64,000 nucleotides of DNA from Naumannella halotolerans (GTDB taxonomy: Bacteria > Actinomycetota > Actinomycetes > Propionibacteriales > Propionibacteriaceae), in contig NZ_SOAW01000002.1 of assembly GCF_004364645.1 (NCBI RefSeq), positions 186,001-250,000 on the forward strand. Reading direction: 5' to 3'. The stretch's first letter is position 1. Every line of letters begins with the position of its first letter. The notes under the pieces are model-generated. The model ran no database searches. It saw nothing but the letters and a program-made list of their open reading frames with translations, and was not told the DNA's origin. The translations under genes and the position numbers were made by a program. Shown piece after piece: positions 30,401-40,004 of this stretch.

Positions 30401-31073
30401 CGGTGGCGGAACTACCGGCTGCGGGACGCGGTCGCGTCCCACGCTCGAGGGGTACGGGAGGGCGCGTTGCTGTGGACGGCGACCCGTTTCGAGCAGTGCT
30501 GTTCCGGGCACTTCAACGTTGATCCAATCGTCGACGGACGGCGGTCCGGATGGCTGGGAAGTGATGAGAAATCTCGCCCTGATGTTATCGGCAGACCGAA
30601 CCCTGTGGCGGCTGCGGAAAGGACTGTTTTCGTGATCTGCACGGGAACCGAACCGGGCGCTGGACTAGTCATGAAGTCCCGCATTCAGCAACACCGGTTT
30701 TCCACAGTTTCCGTTCCAGAGGCAGGGGGTGTGGGGGCGCTGACATGCTCTGTCGGGGAATCAACTGCCGGATCATCCTTCTCTCTCGGTGTACAGGACC
30801 GTTATGTAACCGTAACTGCGTATCCCGGAATCCGAGACGACTGACGAACAAGTTTGTGCTTTTTCACAGGTTCCACACAGTCTGTCTGCTCCAGCTACGC
30901 GAGAAACAGTTGCCGGTGTGAGAGGTTTCACAGCCGGCGACGCAGGTCAACCAGGCTCTCGGCATACCGATGCGGGCCGTGGGGCGAGACCGGATGGCGC
31001 GGGTGGACAGCAGACGGCACAATGGCCCGGCCGTGTCCCTCGACCGGCCAGATCGTTCATTGGAGAGCCGAAC

Positions 31074-32378
31074 ATGGTCAGCAGTACGTCGGAGAGTGTG
31101 ACCTCCCCCAAGGAGATGCGTCGGGTCGCCGGTGCCAGTGCTGTGGGCACCGGTATCGAGCTCTACGACTTCTTGATCTTCGGCCTGGCCGCAGGTCTGG
31201 TCTTTCCCCGGTTGTTCTTCCCCGAGTCCGATCCGCTGGTCGGCACCTTGTTGTCCTTCATGACCTTCGGTGCCGGCTTCCTCTCCCGGCCCCTGGGCGG
31301 TCTGGCCTTCGGCCACTTCGGCGACCGGGTCTCCCGCAAGACCATGTTGGTGATCGCGCTGCTGGCCACCGGCGCCTGCACCGTTGCCATGGGTCTGCTT
31401 CCCACCTATGCCACCGTCGGCGTGCTGGCGCCGATCCTGTTGGTTACGCTGCGGATCCTGCAGGGATTCTTCATGGGCGGGGAGCAGAGTGGCGCCTTCC
31501 TGATGGTCACCGAGCACGCCCCCGGTGGTCGGAAGGCGTTCTGGGGTGCCTTCGTCACCGCTGGGTCGCCGATCGGCAGCCTGCTCGGCATCGGTGCTTT
31601 CCAGATCACCGCGGCGGCGACCGGTCCGGCCTTCGTCGAGTGGGGCTGGCGGATCCCCTTCCTGGCCTCGGCCGTGCTGATCGCGATCGGTATCTACATC
31701 CGGCTCGGGATCTCCGAGAGCCCGGTCTTCGAGAAGATCCAGCCCGACGAGATCCGCCGCGTACCGATCGCCGGGGTCTTCGCCACCGCCCTGCCGTTCG
31801 TGGTCGGCGGCATCCTGGTGAACCTGGGCTTCAACCTGTTCATCTTCATCATCAACTCGTTCAGCGTCGCCTACGGCACCACCCAGCTGGGTATGCAGCG
31901 CACCGACATCCTGCTCAGCGGCCTGTGGGGCTCACTGGGCATGTTGGTGGCCGTCTTCGTCGCCGGCTGGCTGGCCGACCGGTACGGGTTGATCAAGATC
32001 ATGGCGATCGGCGCGATCTTCCAGATGTTCTGGGCGTTCCCGTACTTCTGGTTGTTCGACACCAAGAACCTCGGCCTGCTGTACCTGGCGGTGGTCGTCG
32101 CCTACATCGGTCTGAGCTTTGTCTTCGGCCCGATGGCCGCCTTCTACGTCACCTTGTTCAAGCCCGAGTACCGCTACTCCGGGGTGGCGCTGTCGTACAA
32201 CCTGGGTGCGGTGCTCGGCGGTGGCCTGTCCCCGTCGATCGCCACCGCGCTGCTCGGTTCTTTCGAGGGCAGCACCGGCATCTCGGTCTACATCGCCATC
32301 GGCGGAGCACTGTCGCTGATCGGTCTGTTGATCACGGCCAAGCACGTGAACAGTGTCAGTCGACGCAGCGCTCCCTGA
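31074..32378 (+). CDS. MHS-type major facilitator transporter
   Basis: A 434-residue transporter with twelve predicted membrane segments, of the metabolite:H+ symporter group (ShiA/ProP/KgtP-like). Features are ASAVGTGIELYDFLIFG at helix 1, the loop motif GHFGDRVSRKTML after helix 2, and LRILQGFFMGGEQSGAF at helix 4. The substrate is probably an organic acid or osmolyte; motifs do not decide which. The ATG at 31074 follows GGAGAG. It converges on ald. Confidence 0.9.
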   Translation: MVSSTSESVTSPKEMRRVAGASAVGTGIELYDFLIFGLAAGLVFPRLFFPESDPLVGTLLSFMTFGAGFLSRPLGGLAFGHFGDRVSRKTMLVIALLATGACTVAMGLLPTYATVGVLAPILLVTLRILQGFFMGGEQSGAFLMVTEHAPGGRKAFWGAFVTAGSPIGSLLGIGAFQITAAATGPAFVEWGWRIPFLASAVLIAIGIYIRLGISESPVFEKIQPDEIRRVPIAGVFATALPFVVGGILVNLGFNLFIFIINSFSVAYGTTQLGMQRTDILLSGLWGSLGMLVAVFVAGWLADRYGLIKIMAIGAIFQMFWAFPYFWLFDTKNLGLLYLAVVVAYIGLSFVFGPMAAFYVTLFKPEYRYSGVALSYNLGAVLGGGLSPSIATALLGSFEGSTGISVYIAIGGALSLIGLLITAKHVNSVSRRSAP

Positions 32379-32456
32379 GGACGACCGTCATCGGCGGTCG
32401 GTACGGGACGCTCGGGCCGGTCCGGTCACACCGGTGGGCTGATCGAGACCGGTGGC

Positions 32457-33557
32457 CTACAGGGCTGCGACCGGTTGGCCGAAGGCCTTGGCGACACCGG
32501 CATTGGTGATCGCGCCGGCATGGGTGTTCACCCCTCCGAGGAGGGCGGGATCGGCGTCGACGGCAGCCCGCCAGCCCTTGTTCGCCAGCGCCGTCAGGTA
32601 CGGCAGCGTCACATTGGTCAGCGCATTGGTGGAGGTCGCCGGTACGGCACCGGGCATGTTCGCCACGCAGTAGTAGACGCTGTCGTGGACGGCGAAGGTG
32701 GGCTCGTCGTGGGTGGTCGGATGCGAACCCTCGAAGCAGCCGCCCTGGTCGATGGCGATGTCGACCAGCACCGCACCGGGTTTCATGGTTGCGACCATGT
32801 CGGTGGTGACCAGTTTCGGGGCGGTGGCACCAGGGATCAGCACCGAGCCGATCACCAGGTCGGCCCTGGCGATCTGTTCGGCGATCTCGTAGCGGGTGGA
32901 GGCGCGGGTCTGCAGGGCGCCGCCGTACCGATGCTCGAGTTCCCGCAGCCGCGGGACCGAGACGTCGAGCACGGTGACCTGGGCGCCGAGGCCCAGGGCG
33001 TTGGCGGCGGCGTGCTCCCCGGCGACACCTCCGCCGATCACCAGGACCTGGGCCCGCGGGGTGCCGGCGACACCGCCGAGCAGGGTGCCGAGACCGCCCT
33101 TGGTGCGCATCAGGAAGTAGGAGCCGACGGTGATCGAGAGCCGGCCGGCGACCTCGCTCATCGGTGACAGCAGCGGCAGTGAGCGGTCGGGGAGTTGGAC
33201 CGTCTCGTAGGCGATGGAGGTGGTGCCGGCAGCCAGCAGGGCGTCGGTCAGCGGCTTGTCGGCGGCCAGGTGCAGATAGGTGAAGAGGGTCAGGTCCTCG
33301 CGCAGGTGGCCGTACTCGCTGGCGATGGGCTCCTTCACCTTGGTCACGAGGTCGGAGGCGCCCCAGACCTCCTCGGCGGTGTCGGTGATGATCGCCCCGG
33401 CGCCGGCGAACTCGGCATCGGTCCACCCGGAGTTGGTGCCGGCACCGGCCTGCACCCGTACCTCGTGCCCGGCATGGACCAGCGCGTCGACACCGGCCGG
33501 GGTCATGGCGACCCGGTTCTCGTTGTTCTTGATCTCGGTCGGAACGCCTACGCGCAT
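32457..33557 (-). CDS. ald: Alanine dehydrogenase
   Basis: A 366-residue NAD-dependent enzyme that interconverts L-alanine with pyruvate and ammonia. The start [20 protein letters not shown], the catalytic lysine in VKVKEP, the histidine in [11 protein letters not shown], and the Rossmann motif [12 protein letters not shown] all match Ald. The ATG at 33557 follows AGGAGACACCCC. It is divergent from an Lrp-type gene 104 bp away, the usual arrangement for AldR control of ald by alanine availability. Confidence 0.95.
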   Translation of the reverse strand: MRVGVPTEIKNNENRVAMTPAGVDALVHAGHEVRVQAGAGTNSGWTDAEFAGAGAIITDTAEEVWGASDLVTKVKEPIASEYGHLREDLTLFTYLHLAADKPLTDALLAAGTTSIAYETVQLPDRSLPLLSPMSEVAGRLSITVGSYFLMRTKGGLGTLLGGVAGTPRAQVLVIGGGVAGEHAAANALGLGAQVTVLDVSVPRLRELEHRYGGALQTRASTRYEIAEQIARADLVIGSVLIPGATAPKLVTTDMVATMKPGAVLVDIAIDQGGCFEGSHPTTHDEPTFAVHDSVYYCVANMPGAVPATSTNALTNVTLPYLTALANKGWRAAVDADPALLGGVNTHAGAITNAGVAKAFGQPVAAL

Positions 33558-33661
33558 GGGGTGTCTCCTGGTCGACGGGTGCCAACAATGTCGCAAATCA
33601 TTCGGTGACAGTGCCAGTGGTTGGAACATTCTTCGGCACAATTGCGGCTAACCTGCACCAC

Positions 33662-34180
33662 ATGGCCTTGCAGAAGCCCGTCGTACCCGGTTCACCGAAG
33701 GATGTTCGGCCGGCGCCGAGCCTGGATCGGGCCGATACCGCCCTGGTGGAACGGTTGGCGACCGATGCCCGGGCGACGAATGCCGAGCTGGCCAGTGCAG
33801 CCGGGGTGGCGCCGTCGACGGCCCACACGCGGGTACGCGGCCTGCAGGATCGGGGGGTGATCACGAGTTATCACGCGGCGGTGGATCAGGCGGCGCTGGG
33901 CAATACGCTGCAGGCGATGATCGGCGTCACCTTGCGCCCGGGTATGCGGCAGGAGGCGATCAATGCGTTCACCACGCAGGTACGTACCCATCCGCAGGTG
34001 CTGCAGTTCTTCTTCCTCGGCGGCAATGACGACTTCCTGGTCCATGTGGCGGTGACCGACTCCTCACAGCTGCGCCGGTTCGTCGTCGACCAGCTGTCGA
34101 GTCAGAACACCGTGGCCTCGACGCATACGAGCGTCATCTTCGAGTACCACCACAACGGTGTCGCTGCCGCCTTCAGCTGA
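33662..34180 (+). CDS. Lrp/AsnC family regulator, probable AldR
   Basis: A 172-residue Lrp-family protein with an N-terminal helix-turn-helix (LATDARATNAELASAAGVAP, recognition helix STAHTRVRGLQDRG) and a C-terminal RAM ligand domain (QFFFLGGNDDFLVHVAVTD). Divergence from ald suggests that it senses alanine and activates or represses that gene. I chose the ATG at 33662; an earlier start at 33605 would extend over the intergenic control region. Confidence 0.88.
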   Translation: MALQKPVVPGSPKDVRPAPSLDRADTALVERLATDARATNAELASAAGVAPSTAHTRVRGLQDRGVITSYHAAVDQAALGNTLQAMIGVTLRPGMRQEAINAFTTQVRTHPQVLQFFFLGGNDDFLVHVAVTDSSQLRRFVVDQLSSQNTVASTHTSVIFEYHHNGVAAAFS

Positions 34181-34227
34181 GCGCGATTGGCTCCGGGGCC
34201 GTTGATTGCGTAGACTCGGCGGCTGCC

Positions 34228-34300
34228 GGGGCCATGGCGCAATTGGTAGCGCATCTGCTTTGCAAGCAGAGGGTTAGGGGTTCGAGTCCCCTTGGCTCCA
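34228..34300 (+). tRNA. tRNA-Ala (TGC), island attachment target
   Basis: A 73-nt cloverleaf: acceptor GGGGCCA with TGGCTCC, anticodon stem-loop CTGCT-TTGCAA-AGCAG type with anticodon TGC, and T-arm GGGGTTCGAGTCCCC. A recombinase reading frame on the opposite strand runs into the tRNA and stops in its variable loop, so the 3' half of the tRNA is the probable integration site of the island to its right. No second copy of the tRNA 3' end was found within the window. Confidence 0.96.
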
Positions 34301-35095
34301 CCCCACCCCACGCACAAGGCTCGAACCCTTGCCAACTTCAATGTTGGTAGAGGTTCGGGCCTTGTTGGCATCTGCGGCCCAGGTCAGCGCGTTGGCGTTG
34401 ACCTGTGGGTCGAGCAGCATTTCGAAGGGTCGGTTGTGCTCTACGCGCAGTTCGTTGTCCTCGTCGATGTAGACCTTGGTGAAGAATGCCTGGTTGCATA
34501 GTCGGCGGTTCGTGTCGTCGCAGCGGGCGTAGATGTCGGCGCAGTTCGCGAGGAGCCCGAGCGCGTCGTCGAGGTGGGTGCGGGCGTCGGCGTAGTCGCC
34601 GTAGTGGGCATCGATGCGACGGGTCACCTTGTCGAGTTCCGCGGTGATGCGGTCCTGTTCGCGTTTGAGGACGGTCAGTGGGATGGCGTCGGCGTAGTGG
34701 GCTTGCATGAGCCGGTCTTGTTCGCCTTCGAGCCGGTCACGGTTCGCGGTGAGCCGGGCGAGTTCGTCGGTTTCGGCGGCCATGAGCCGGTCGAACTCGT
34801 GGTGCAGCATCCCGGCGAGGGCGTCCTGCTGGGCTGGAGTGATCTGGACGCGCTTGTAGTAGTGCTCGACGAGTCGCTCGACGTCCTCGATGAGCATGGC
34901 CTGGCGGGTGCAGTCGGTTCGTTTGGAGTGCCGGCCGGAGCATACGAAGTAGCAGTAGACATTGCCGTGGCGGTTCTTGGCGTTGGAGACGATGAGCCGC
35001 GAGCCGCATTGTCCGCAGTGGATCGTTCCTTTGAGGTAGTGGCCGTGGACTTGGGTTGCTTCGACGGCGCACTGGTGCGCGGTGAGCACGGACTG
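34274..35095 (-). pseudogene. Large serine recombinase, C-terminal part only
   Basis: About 274 residues of a phage/ICE-type serine recombinase: the zinc-ribbon HYLKGTIHCGQCGSRLIVSN with CSGRH and a later DCTRQ cysteine, a long coiled-coil (MAAETDELARLTANRDRLEG, and LKREQDRITAELDKVTRRID), and the C-terminal CNQAFFTKVYIDEDNELRVE. The catalytic N-terminal resolvase domain and recombinase domain are missing; at about 35095 the sequence changes to ATPase sequence on the other strand. The frame stays open upstream over antisense DNA but no family sequence remains. The C-terminus reads through the edge of the island into the tRNA (WSQGDSNP). It cannot be an active integrase alone. Confidence 0.9.
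34314..34365. repeat. Inverted repeat directly after tRNA-Ala
   Basis: ACAAGGCTCGAACC (34314-34327) and GGTTCGGGCCTTGT (34352-34365) are inverted copies matching at 13 of 14 bases with a 24-base loop. It lies 13 bp beyond the tRNA, at the island edge. It may be part of a recombinase attachment site or a terminator; it lacks a T run. Confidence 0.7.
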
Positions 35096-35773
35096 GAGTT
35101 GGCGGCGGCGGGCAAGACGCCGATGATTGTCGCGGTGGACGACGCAGTCATCGGTGTGGGCGCTGTCGCGGATGCGATACGCGAAGACGCGCCTGAGATG
35201 ATTCGGCGACTGCATGCCAGCGGCGTCAAAAAGGTGGTCATGCTCGCCGGCGACACCCGCCTCGTTGCCGAAGCGATTGGACAGGCAACCGGTATCGACG
35301 AGATTCACGCATCGCTCTTACCCGAAGACAAACTCGATGCGGTGGCACGAATGCAGCGCGAAGGGTATGTCGTCGCCATGGTCGGCGACGGTGTGAACGA
35401 CGCCCCTGCCCTGGCGACGGCCGATATCGGGGTCGCCATGGGGGCCGCCGGCTCCGCGGTAGCGGTAGAGACCGCAGATATCGCCCTGATGGGCGACAAC
35501 CTCCTGAAGCTTCCAGAAGCGATCCGTCTTGCCAAGCGCACCGTGAGCGTGATGCGACAGAACATTGCCATCGCGCTCATCACCGTGATCCTGCTGCTGA
35601 TCGGTGTCTTCGCCGGAGGCGTAACGATGTCGCTCGGGATGCTGGTGCACGAAGGGTCGGTGCTCATCGTGATCCTCAACGCCATGCGGCTGCTCCGCAA
35701 CACACGCGGAGACACAGCCCTGCCGAAAGCTGAGCGCACGACCACCACTGCCGTCAGCGCAACATCGCTGTAG
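35096..35773 (+). pseudogene. Heavy-metal P1B-type ATPase, C-terminal part only
   Basis: Translated sequence from LAAAGKTPMIVAVDD onward contains the ATPase hinge motif MVGDGVNDAPALATADIGVA and two C-terminal membrane helices. The phosphorylation motif DKTGT, the membrane CPx motif and all upstream helices are absent. The open frame continues upstream to 34574, but there it is only the antisense of the recombinase. It is the surviving half of a pump, cut at the same point as the recombinase. The substrate was probably Zn/Cd/Co/Pb, but the deciding part is lost. Confidence 0.9.
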
Positions 35774-35812
35774 AACCCGCTAATCGAAATTCTCCGAAAG
35801 GTAGAAGAAAAC

Positions 35813-36244
35813 ATGAACGAACAACAACACACGGTCACCGGGAACGTGAAGCACTTCATCATCGATGATGTTGCCAAGGCAAACCCCGACTTCCGTAAAG
35901 TGCTCTGGACAGGAGAACACTCCCAACTGGTGGTGATGACGATCCCCGTGGGAGGCGAGATCGGTGACGAGGTGCACGACACCACCGATCAACTCTTGAC
36001 ATTCATCTCTGGCACCGGCCAGGCCGACCTTGATGGTCACACCCATGCCGTCGATGCCGGAGACCTGTGTGCAGTTCCCGCTGGTACCCGCCACAACTTC
36101 CGCAACACGGGTGACGAACCCCTCGTGCTCTACACGGTCTATTCACCGCCCGAACATTCGATCGACGCGGTGTATGCCACGAAGGAGCTGGCGGATGCTG
36201 CCGAAGCTTCGGGCGAGGACGCGCCTCCACAGGGCGCACACTGA
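35813..36244 (+). CDS. Cupin domain protein
   Basis: A 143-residue single-domain cupin. The motif-1 region is IGDEVHDTTDQLLTFISGTG and motif 2 is AGTRHNFRNTGDEPLVLYTVY; metal ligands His/Gln are partly conserved. Such small cupins bind a metal and may act as stress or redox proteins; no reaction can be assigned. It starts behind GAAAGGTAGAAG, 39 bp after the ATPase fragment, and is followed by an oxidoreductase pseudogene and a Crp/Fnr regulator. Confidence 0.85.
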   Translation: MNEQQHTVTGNVKHFIIDDVAKANPDFRKVLWTGEHSQLVVMTIPVGGEIGDEVHDTTDQLLTFISGTGQADLDGHTHAVDAGDLCAVPAGTRHNFRNTGDEPLVLYTVYSPPEHSIDAVYATKELADAAEASGEDAPPQGAH

Positions 36245-36277
36245 AACCGACAGAGGCCATAGGAAGTGCACACAGCG

Positions 36278-37183
36278 ATGTCGAAAGTACTCGTTTTCAC
36301 CTCCTACGGTGGACCTGAGACCGAACAGATCATCGAGCGTCCGATGCCCACACCCGGCCCGGATTAGGTCGCGATCGAGGTGAAAGCGGCTGGAGTGAAC
36401 CCCGCTGACTGGAAGACTCGCGAGGGGCGATTCGGGAAACATCACGCGCTGCCCAAAGAGATGGGGTTCGAGGCGTCAGGAATCGTCACGGCAGTCGGCG
36501 ACGACGTCTCTGGCTTCTCTATCGGCGACGCAGTCTTGGGAGCTGTGGCAGAAGAGTTCGGAGGCATCGCTGAACACGCAGTGCTGGCGGCTGCACGCAC
36601 GGTGCAGAAGCCCGAGATAGTTTCCTTTGCTGACGCTGCGGTACTTCCGGTGGCCGGTGCCACCGCATACGACCTCACCCACCAGATCGAATTGGAACCC
36701 GGCCAAACAATGCTGATCATCGGGTCAGGTGGTGGAGTCGGACTCATTGCCGCCCAGATTGGTCGCGTTCACAAGTTCACGGTCATCGGGGTCGGGAGTG
36801 CATCCAAGCAACACCTCATCACATCGACCGGCGCAGCCTTCGTCCTTTCAGGCGAAGGTGCCGCCGACCGGGTGCGTGCAATCGCTTCAGATGGGGTGGA
36901 TCTCATCCTTGACCTCGTTGGCGGTGAGGTTCTGCGCGAGTTCGCCACTCTGGTGAAGAATCCCAAGAATATTGTCAGTGCCGCCGATGCGGCAACCGCG
37001 ACTGATCTTGGTGGAGCCGGGCTGGTCCGCACCGCTGAGAGCCTCGCGAAGATCACTGGCGTCGTCGAGTACGGACTCGTTGATCCGCACGTGGTGCAGC
37101 AGTTCGCGCTCGTGGACGCACGTACCGCGGTCGCCGTCGTCGAATCCGGGCACGCCACCGGGAAGGTCGTCGTGACCCCCTGA
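36278..37183 (+). pseudogene. NADP-dependent quinone oxidoreductase with amber stop
   Basis: The frame begins ATG at 36278 (SKVLVFTSYGGPETEQIIER) and continues as an MDR-type oxidoreductase (VKAAGVNPADWKTREG; Rossmann IGSGGGVGLIAAQIG), but codon 30 is TAG at 36365-36367. Homologues have an acidic or polar residue there, so a single change from GAG or CAG to TAG explains it. Translation from the GTG at 36380 would lack the first beta strands. I treat it as a recent pseudogene; readthrough is possible but unsupported. Confidence 0.85.
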
Positions 37184-37238
37184 TTCCACCGCATTGCCAT
37201 ACTGGATAAGAGACTGAAGGAGAAGGAAAGGAGCACCT

Positions 37239-37958
37239 TTGTCAACATCACTGCCCCCGCCATCAGCGATGAGCGAAGCAGCCGAACTGTGCGTGAGCCT
37301 GGTACCCCTGTTCCAGGGGTTGAGCTACGACGAGCAGCTGGAGGTGGCCCGCGTCGCACACCCCACCCAGCTCGACCGCTTAAAGCAGGTCTATGGCGCG
37401 GGAGGTGACGTGTCACAACTGATGGTGGTGCACACCGGACGCGTCAAGATCTCTCGTACAAGCCCCGACGGCCACGAGCAGATTATCCGGGTTCTCGGCC
37501 CGGGAGACTTCATCGGCGAATCCGCGTTCCTCACCGGCACGAGACCCGATCATTCGGCAACGGCGCTCGAAGCCGCAGAGCTGTGCGTGTTCCGTCATGA
37601 CGATCTCGGCAAGCTCGTCGAGAAGCACGCGAGCATCGGATTGCGGATGCTGCAGGGTGTGAGCAGGCGGCTAGGTGAAGCGGAAGCCCGATTGGCCGCG
37701 GTGATATCCGGGGATGTGAGTTCGCGCCTCGCCGACTACCTCCTCGCCCTCCCCGCACAACCCGGGACGGATCGCCTTTCCGTGGTTATGCTCCCGCTCG
37801 CCAAGAAGGACATCGCGTCGCTGCTGGATACGACCCCGGAGTCGCTGAGTCGCCAGCTGCGCGCTCTCAGCGACGCGGGAGTCATCCTCCAGGGGGCAGG
37901 AGGCCGCGTCACGATCCTCGATGTCGACGCGCTCACGTCACTCGCAGCCCATGTGTAA
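37239..37958 (+). CDS. Crp/Fnr family transcriptional regulator
   Basis: A 239-residue regulator: a cyclic-nucleotide-type beta-barrel (TGRVKISRTSPDGHEQIIRV, then GDFIGESAFLTG) and a C-terminal winged helix with recognition helix DIASLLDTTPESLSRQLRAL. The E-x2-SR pattern is Fnr-like. Only two cysteines are present, so a 4Fe-4S cluster of the E. coli Fnr kind is unlikely. TTG at 37239 is chosen because AAAGGAGCACC lies directly before it. It sits 30 bp before a P-type ATPase gene and probably controls it. Confidence 0.87.
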   Translation: MSTSLPPPSAMSEAAELCVSLVPLFQGLSYDEQLEVARVAHPTQLDRLKQVYGAGGDVSQLMVVHTGRVKISRTSPDGHEQIIRVLGPGDFIGESAFLTGTRPDHSATALEAAELCVFRHDDLGKLVEKHASIGLRMLQGVSRRLGEAEARLAAVISGDVSSRLADYLLALPAQPGTDRLSVVMLPLAKKDIASLLDTTPESLSRQLRALSDAGVILQGAGGRVTILDVDALTSLAAHV

Positions 37959-37988
37959 CGGAAACAAGAACGAGAACAAGGCGGCACG

Positions 37989-39938
37989 GTGACACAGACA
38001 CTTTCCCCGTTGGAAGCCCCCGCGAAGCCGGGGCTTCTGCGCGAGACGCTGCAGTTCTCGCGGAGCCGACCGCTCATGGTCTTCGTCGTCATCGGCCTGG
38101 CAACCGGGGTGACGCTCTGGGCCACAGGGCAGCAGACCGCGCTCGCGATCACGGCGTTCCTCGTCGTTGGTGTGGTCATCGTGACGACGGCAATCGGTAT
38201 GGTCCGCGACCTGATGAGCGGGCACTGGGGGCTCGACGTGCTCGCCGTCGTCGCGATGGTGGCTACCCTCGCGGTGCAAGAGTATGTTGCAGGGCTCATC
38301 ATTGCGTTGATGCTCACCGGCGGCGAAGCGCTCGAAGCGGTGGCGGCGCGGCGAGCGAGCCGTGAGCTCGACATGCTCTTGAACCATGCCCCCGCCTTCG
38401 CTCAGCGGGTTGACCCGGTCACCGGTGACGTGCAACGCATTCCCGTCGATGAAGTGGCGGTCGGTGACGAGTTGCTCGTGCGTTCATCGGAGGTGCTACC
38501 CGTGGACGGAACGCTCCTCTCCGAGCATGCGAGCATCGACGAATCGTCGGTGACCGGTGAACCACTGCCCGTGAGTTACCAGGCCGGTGACTCGTTGTTG
38601 TCGGGAACGGTGAACGGCACCGAGAGTCTCACGATGCGCGCTGAGAAGGTCGCGAGCGAATCGAACTATGCGGGCATCGTGAAGCTCGTCGAAGCGGCCG
38701 TCGATTCACGGGCTCCGATGGTGCGGCTCGCTGACCGATACGCGGTGCCCTTCACGATTCTGGCGCTGCTGATCGCGGGTGTCGCCTGGTATGTCAGCGG
38801 TGATCCGGTGCGGTTTGCTGAGGTGCTCGTCGTCGCCACCCCCTGTCCGCTTCTGATCGCCACTCCGGTCGCGTTCATGGGTGGGATGAGTTCCGCCGCG
38901 AAGCTGAACGTCATCATCAAAGACGGCGGAGCGCTCGAAGTGCTCGCGCGTGTACGCTCGGCCGCATTCGACAAGACCGGCACCCTCACACAGGGCAAGG
39001 CCGACGTCGTCAACATTGTGCCGGCGGCGCGTTCTGCGAGAGAAACGCTCCAACTCGCGGCCGCCGCTGAACAGTTCTCGGTACACGTGTTCGCAGAACC
39101 GATCATCGCCGCGGCACGGGTTCAGAAGCGCGAACTGCCACAGGTTGCACATGCAGATGAAGTGGCAACGAACGGTGTGCATGCTGTGTTCTCTGACGGC
39201 ACGCAGGTGCGGGTGGGGAAGCCTGCGTTCATCGAAGAAGTGACCGGGCACATCACTCGCCCCGCCCTGGCTGCGGGCGAGACCGCGGTGTACGTGGCCG
39301 TCGGTAACGAGCTTGCCGGGGTGATCGTGTTGTCAGACCCTCTCCGCCCGCAGGCTGCAGACACGGTGGCTCGCCTCCGAGCAGCCGGGGTCGAAGAGAT
39401 CGCGATGGTGACCGGAGACGTTGCACCGACCGCAGAATCCATCGCGCACGAGGCAGGCATCACGACGGTGCATGCCGAGACGACGCCGCAGACCAAGGTG
39501 GAGCTCGTGCAGGCGATGCGGCCCCGCCCAGTACTCATGGTCGGTGACGGCATCAACGATGCTCCCGTGCTCGCTGCCGCCAATGTGGGGATCGCGATGG
39601 CTGGGCGCGGTGCCACCGTGGCCAGCGAATCCGCCTCAGCTGTGATCACCGCAGATGACATTTCACGCGTCGCGGATGTGATGTACGTCTCCCGTCGCAC
39701 CGTCACGATCGCACTGCAATCGATCTGGCTGGGCATCATCATCTCGGTCGGGCTGATGCTTGTCGCAGCCTTCGGGTATCTCCCCGCAGTGGTGGGTGCC
39801 CTCCTACAGGAAGTCGTTGATCTTGTCGCGATCGTGTCTGCGTTACGAGCGCTCAGTATCCACCGGCGCGTGAAACGTGAACGCGGGTCTGGAACCCCAC
39901 TCGGAGCGGAAGCGTTCGCCCAGCCCACGCGTCAATAA
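37989..39938 (+). CDS. P1B-type heavy-metal ATPase with TPC motif
   Basis: A 649-residue metal-exporting P-type ATPase. There is no N-terminal HMA domain. The actuator loop has DESSVTGEPLPV, the membrane motif is TPCPLLIATPVAFMGG (TPC instead of CPC or SPC), the phosphorylation site is FDKTGTLTQGK and the hinge GDGINDAPVL. The metal cannot be deduced; TPC variants are outside the well-studied Cu(I) and Zn/Cd groups. GTG at 37989 is the first plausible start after the Crp gene. It is convergent with a second, related pump. Confidence 0.88.
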   Translation: MTQTLSPLEAPAKPGLLRETLQFSRSRPLMVFVVIGLATGVTLWATGQQTALAITAFLVVGVVIVTTAIGMVRDLMSGHWGLDVLAVVAMVATLAVQEYVAGLIIALMLTGGEALEAVAARRASRELDMLLNHAPAFAQRVDPVTGDVQRIPVDEVAVGDELLVRSSEVLPVDGTLLSEHASIDESSVTGEPLPVSYQAGDSLLSGTVNGTESLTMRAEKVASESNYAGIVKLVEAAVDSRAPMVRLADRYAVPFTILALLIAGVAWYVSGDPVRFAEVLVVATPCPLLIATPVAFMGGMSSAAKLNVIIKDGGALEVLARVRSAAFDKTGTLTQGKADVVNIVPAARSARETLQLAAAAEQFSVHVFAEPIIAAARVQKRELPQVAHADEVATNGVHAVFSDGTQVRVGKPAFIEEVTGHITRPALAAGETAVYVAVGNELAGVIVLSDPLRPQAADTVARLRAAGVEEIAMVTGDVAPTAESIAHEAGITTVHAETTPQTKVELVQAMRPRPVLMVGDGINDAPVLAAANVGIAMAGRGATVASESASAVITADDISRVADVMYVSRRTVTIALQSIWLGIIISVGLMLVAAFGYLPAVVGALLQEVVDLVAIVSALRALSIHRRVKRERGSGTPLGAEAFAQPTRQ

Positions 39939-40004
39939 GTCGCATCGTCGGACCGTCGGAATACACCCGCTCCGCATAGTCGCAAGTCAGCTGAGCTTTC
40001 GTCT

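Noticed and set aside
30401-31073. Possible genes in the gap between the MerR gene and the transporter.
   Set aside because: Open frames here are extensions of the flanking genes or lack ribosome binding sites and family motifs.
34574-35095. N-terminal 174 codons of the open frame that ends as the ATPase fragment.
   Set aside because: They are the exact antisense of the recombinase zinc-ribbon and coiled-coil; only the part after about 35095 resembles an ATPase.
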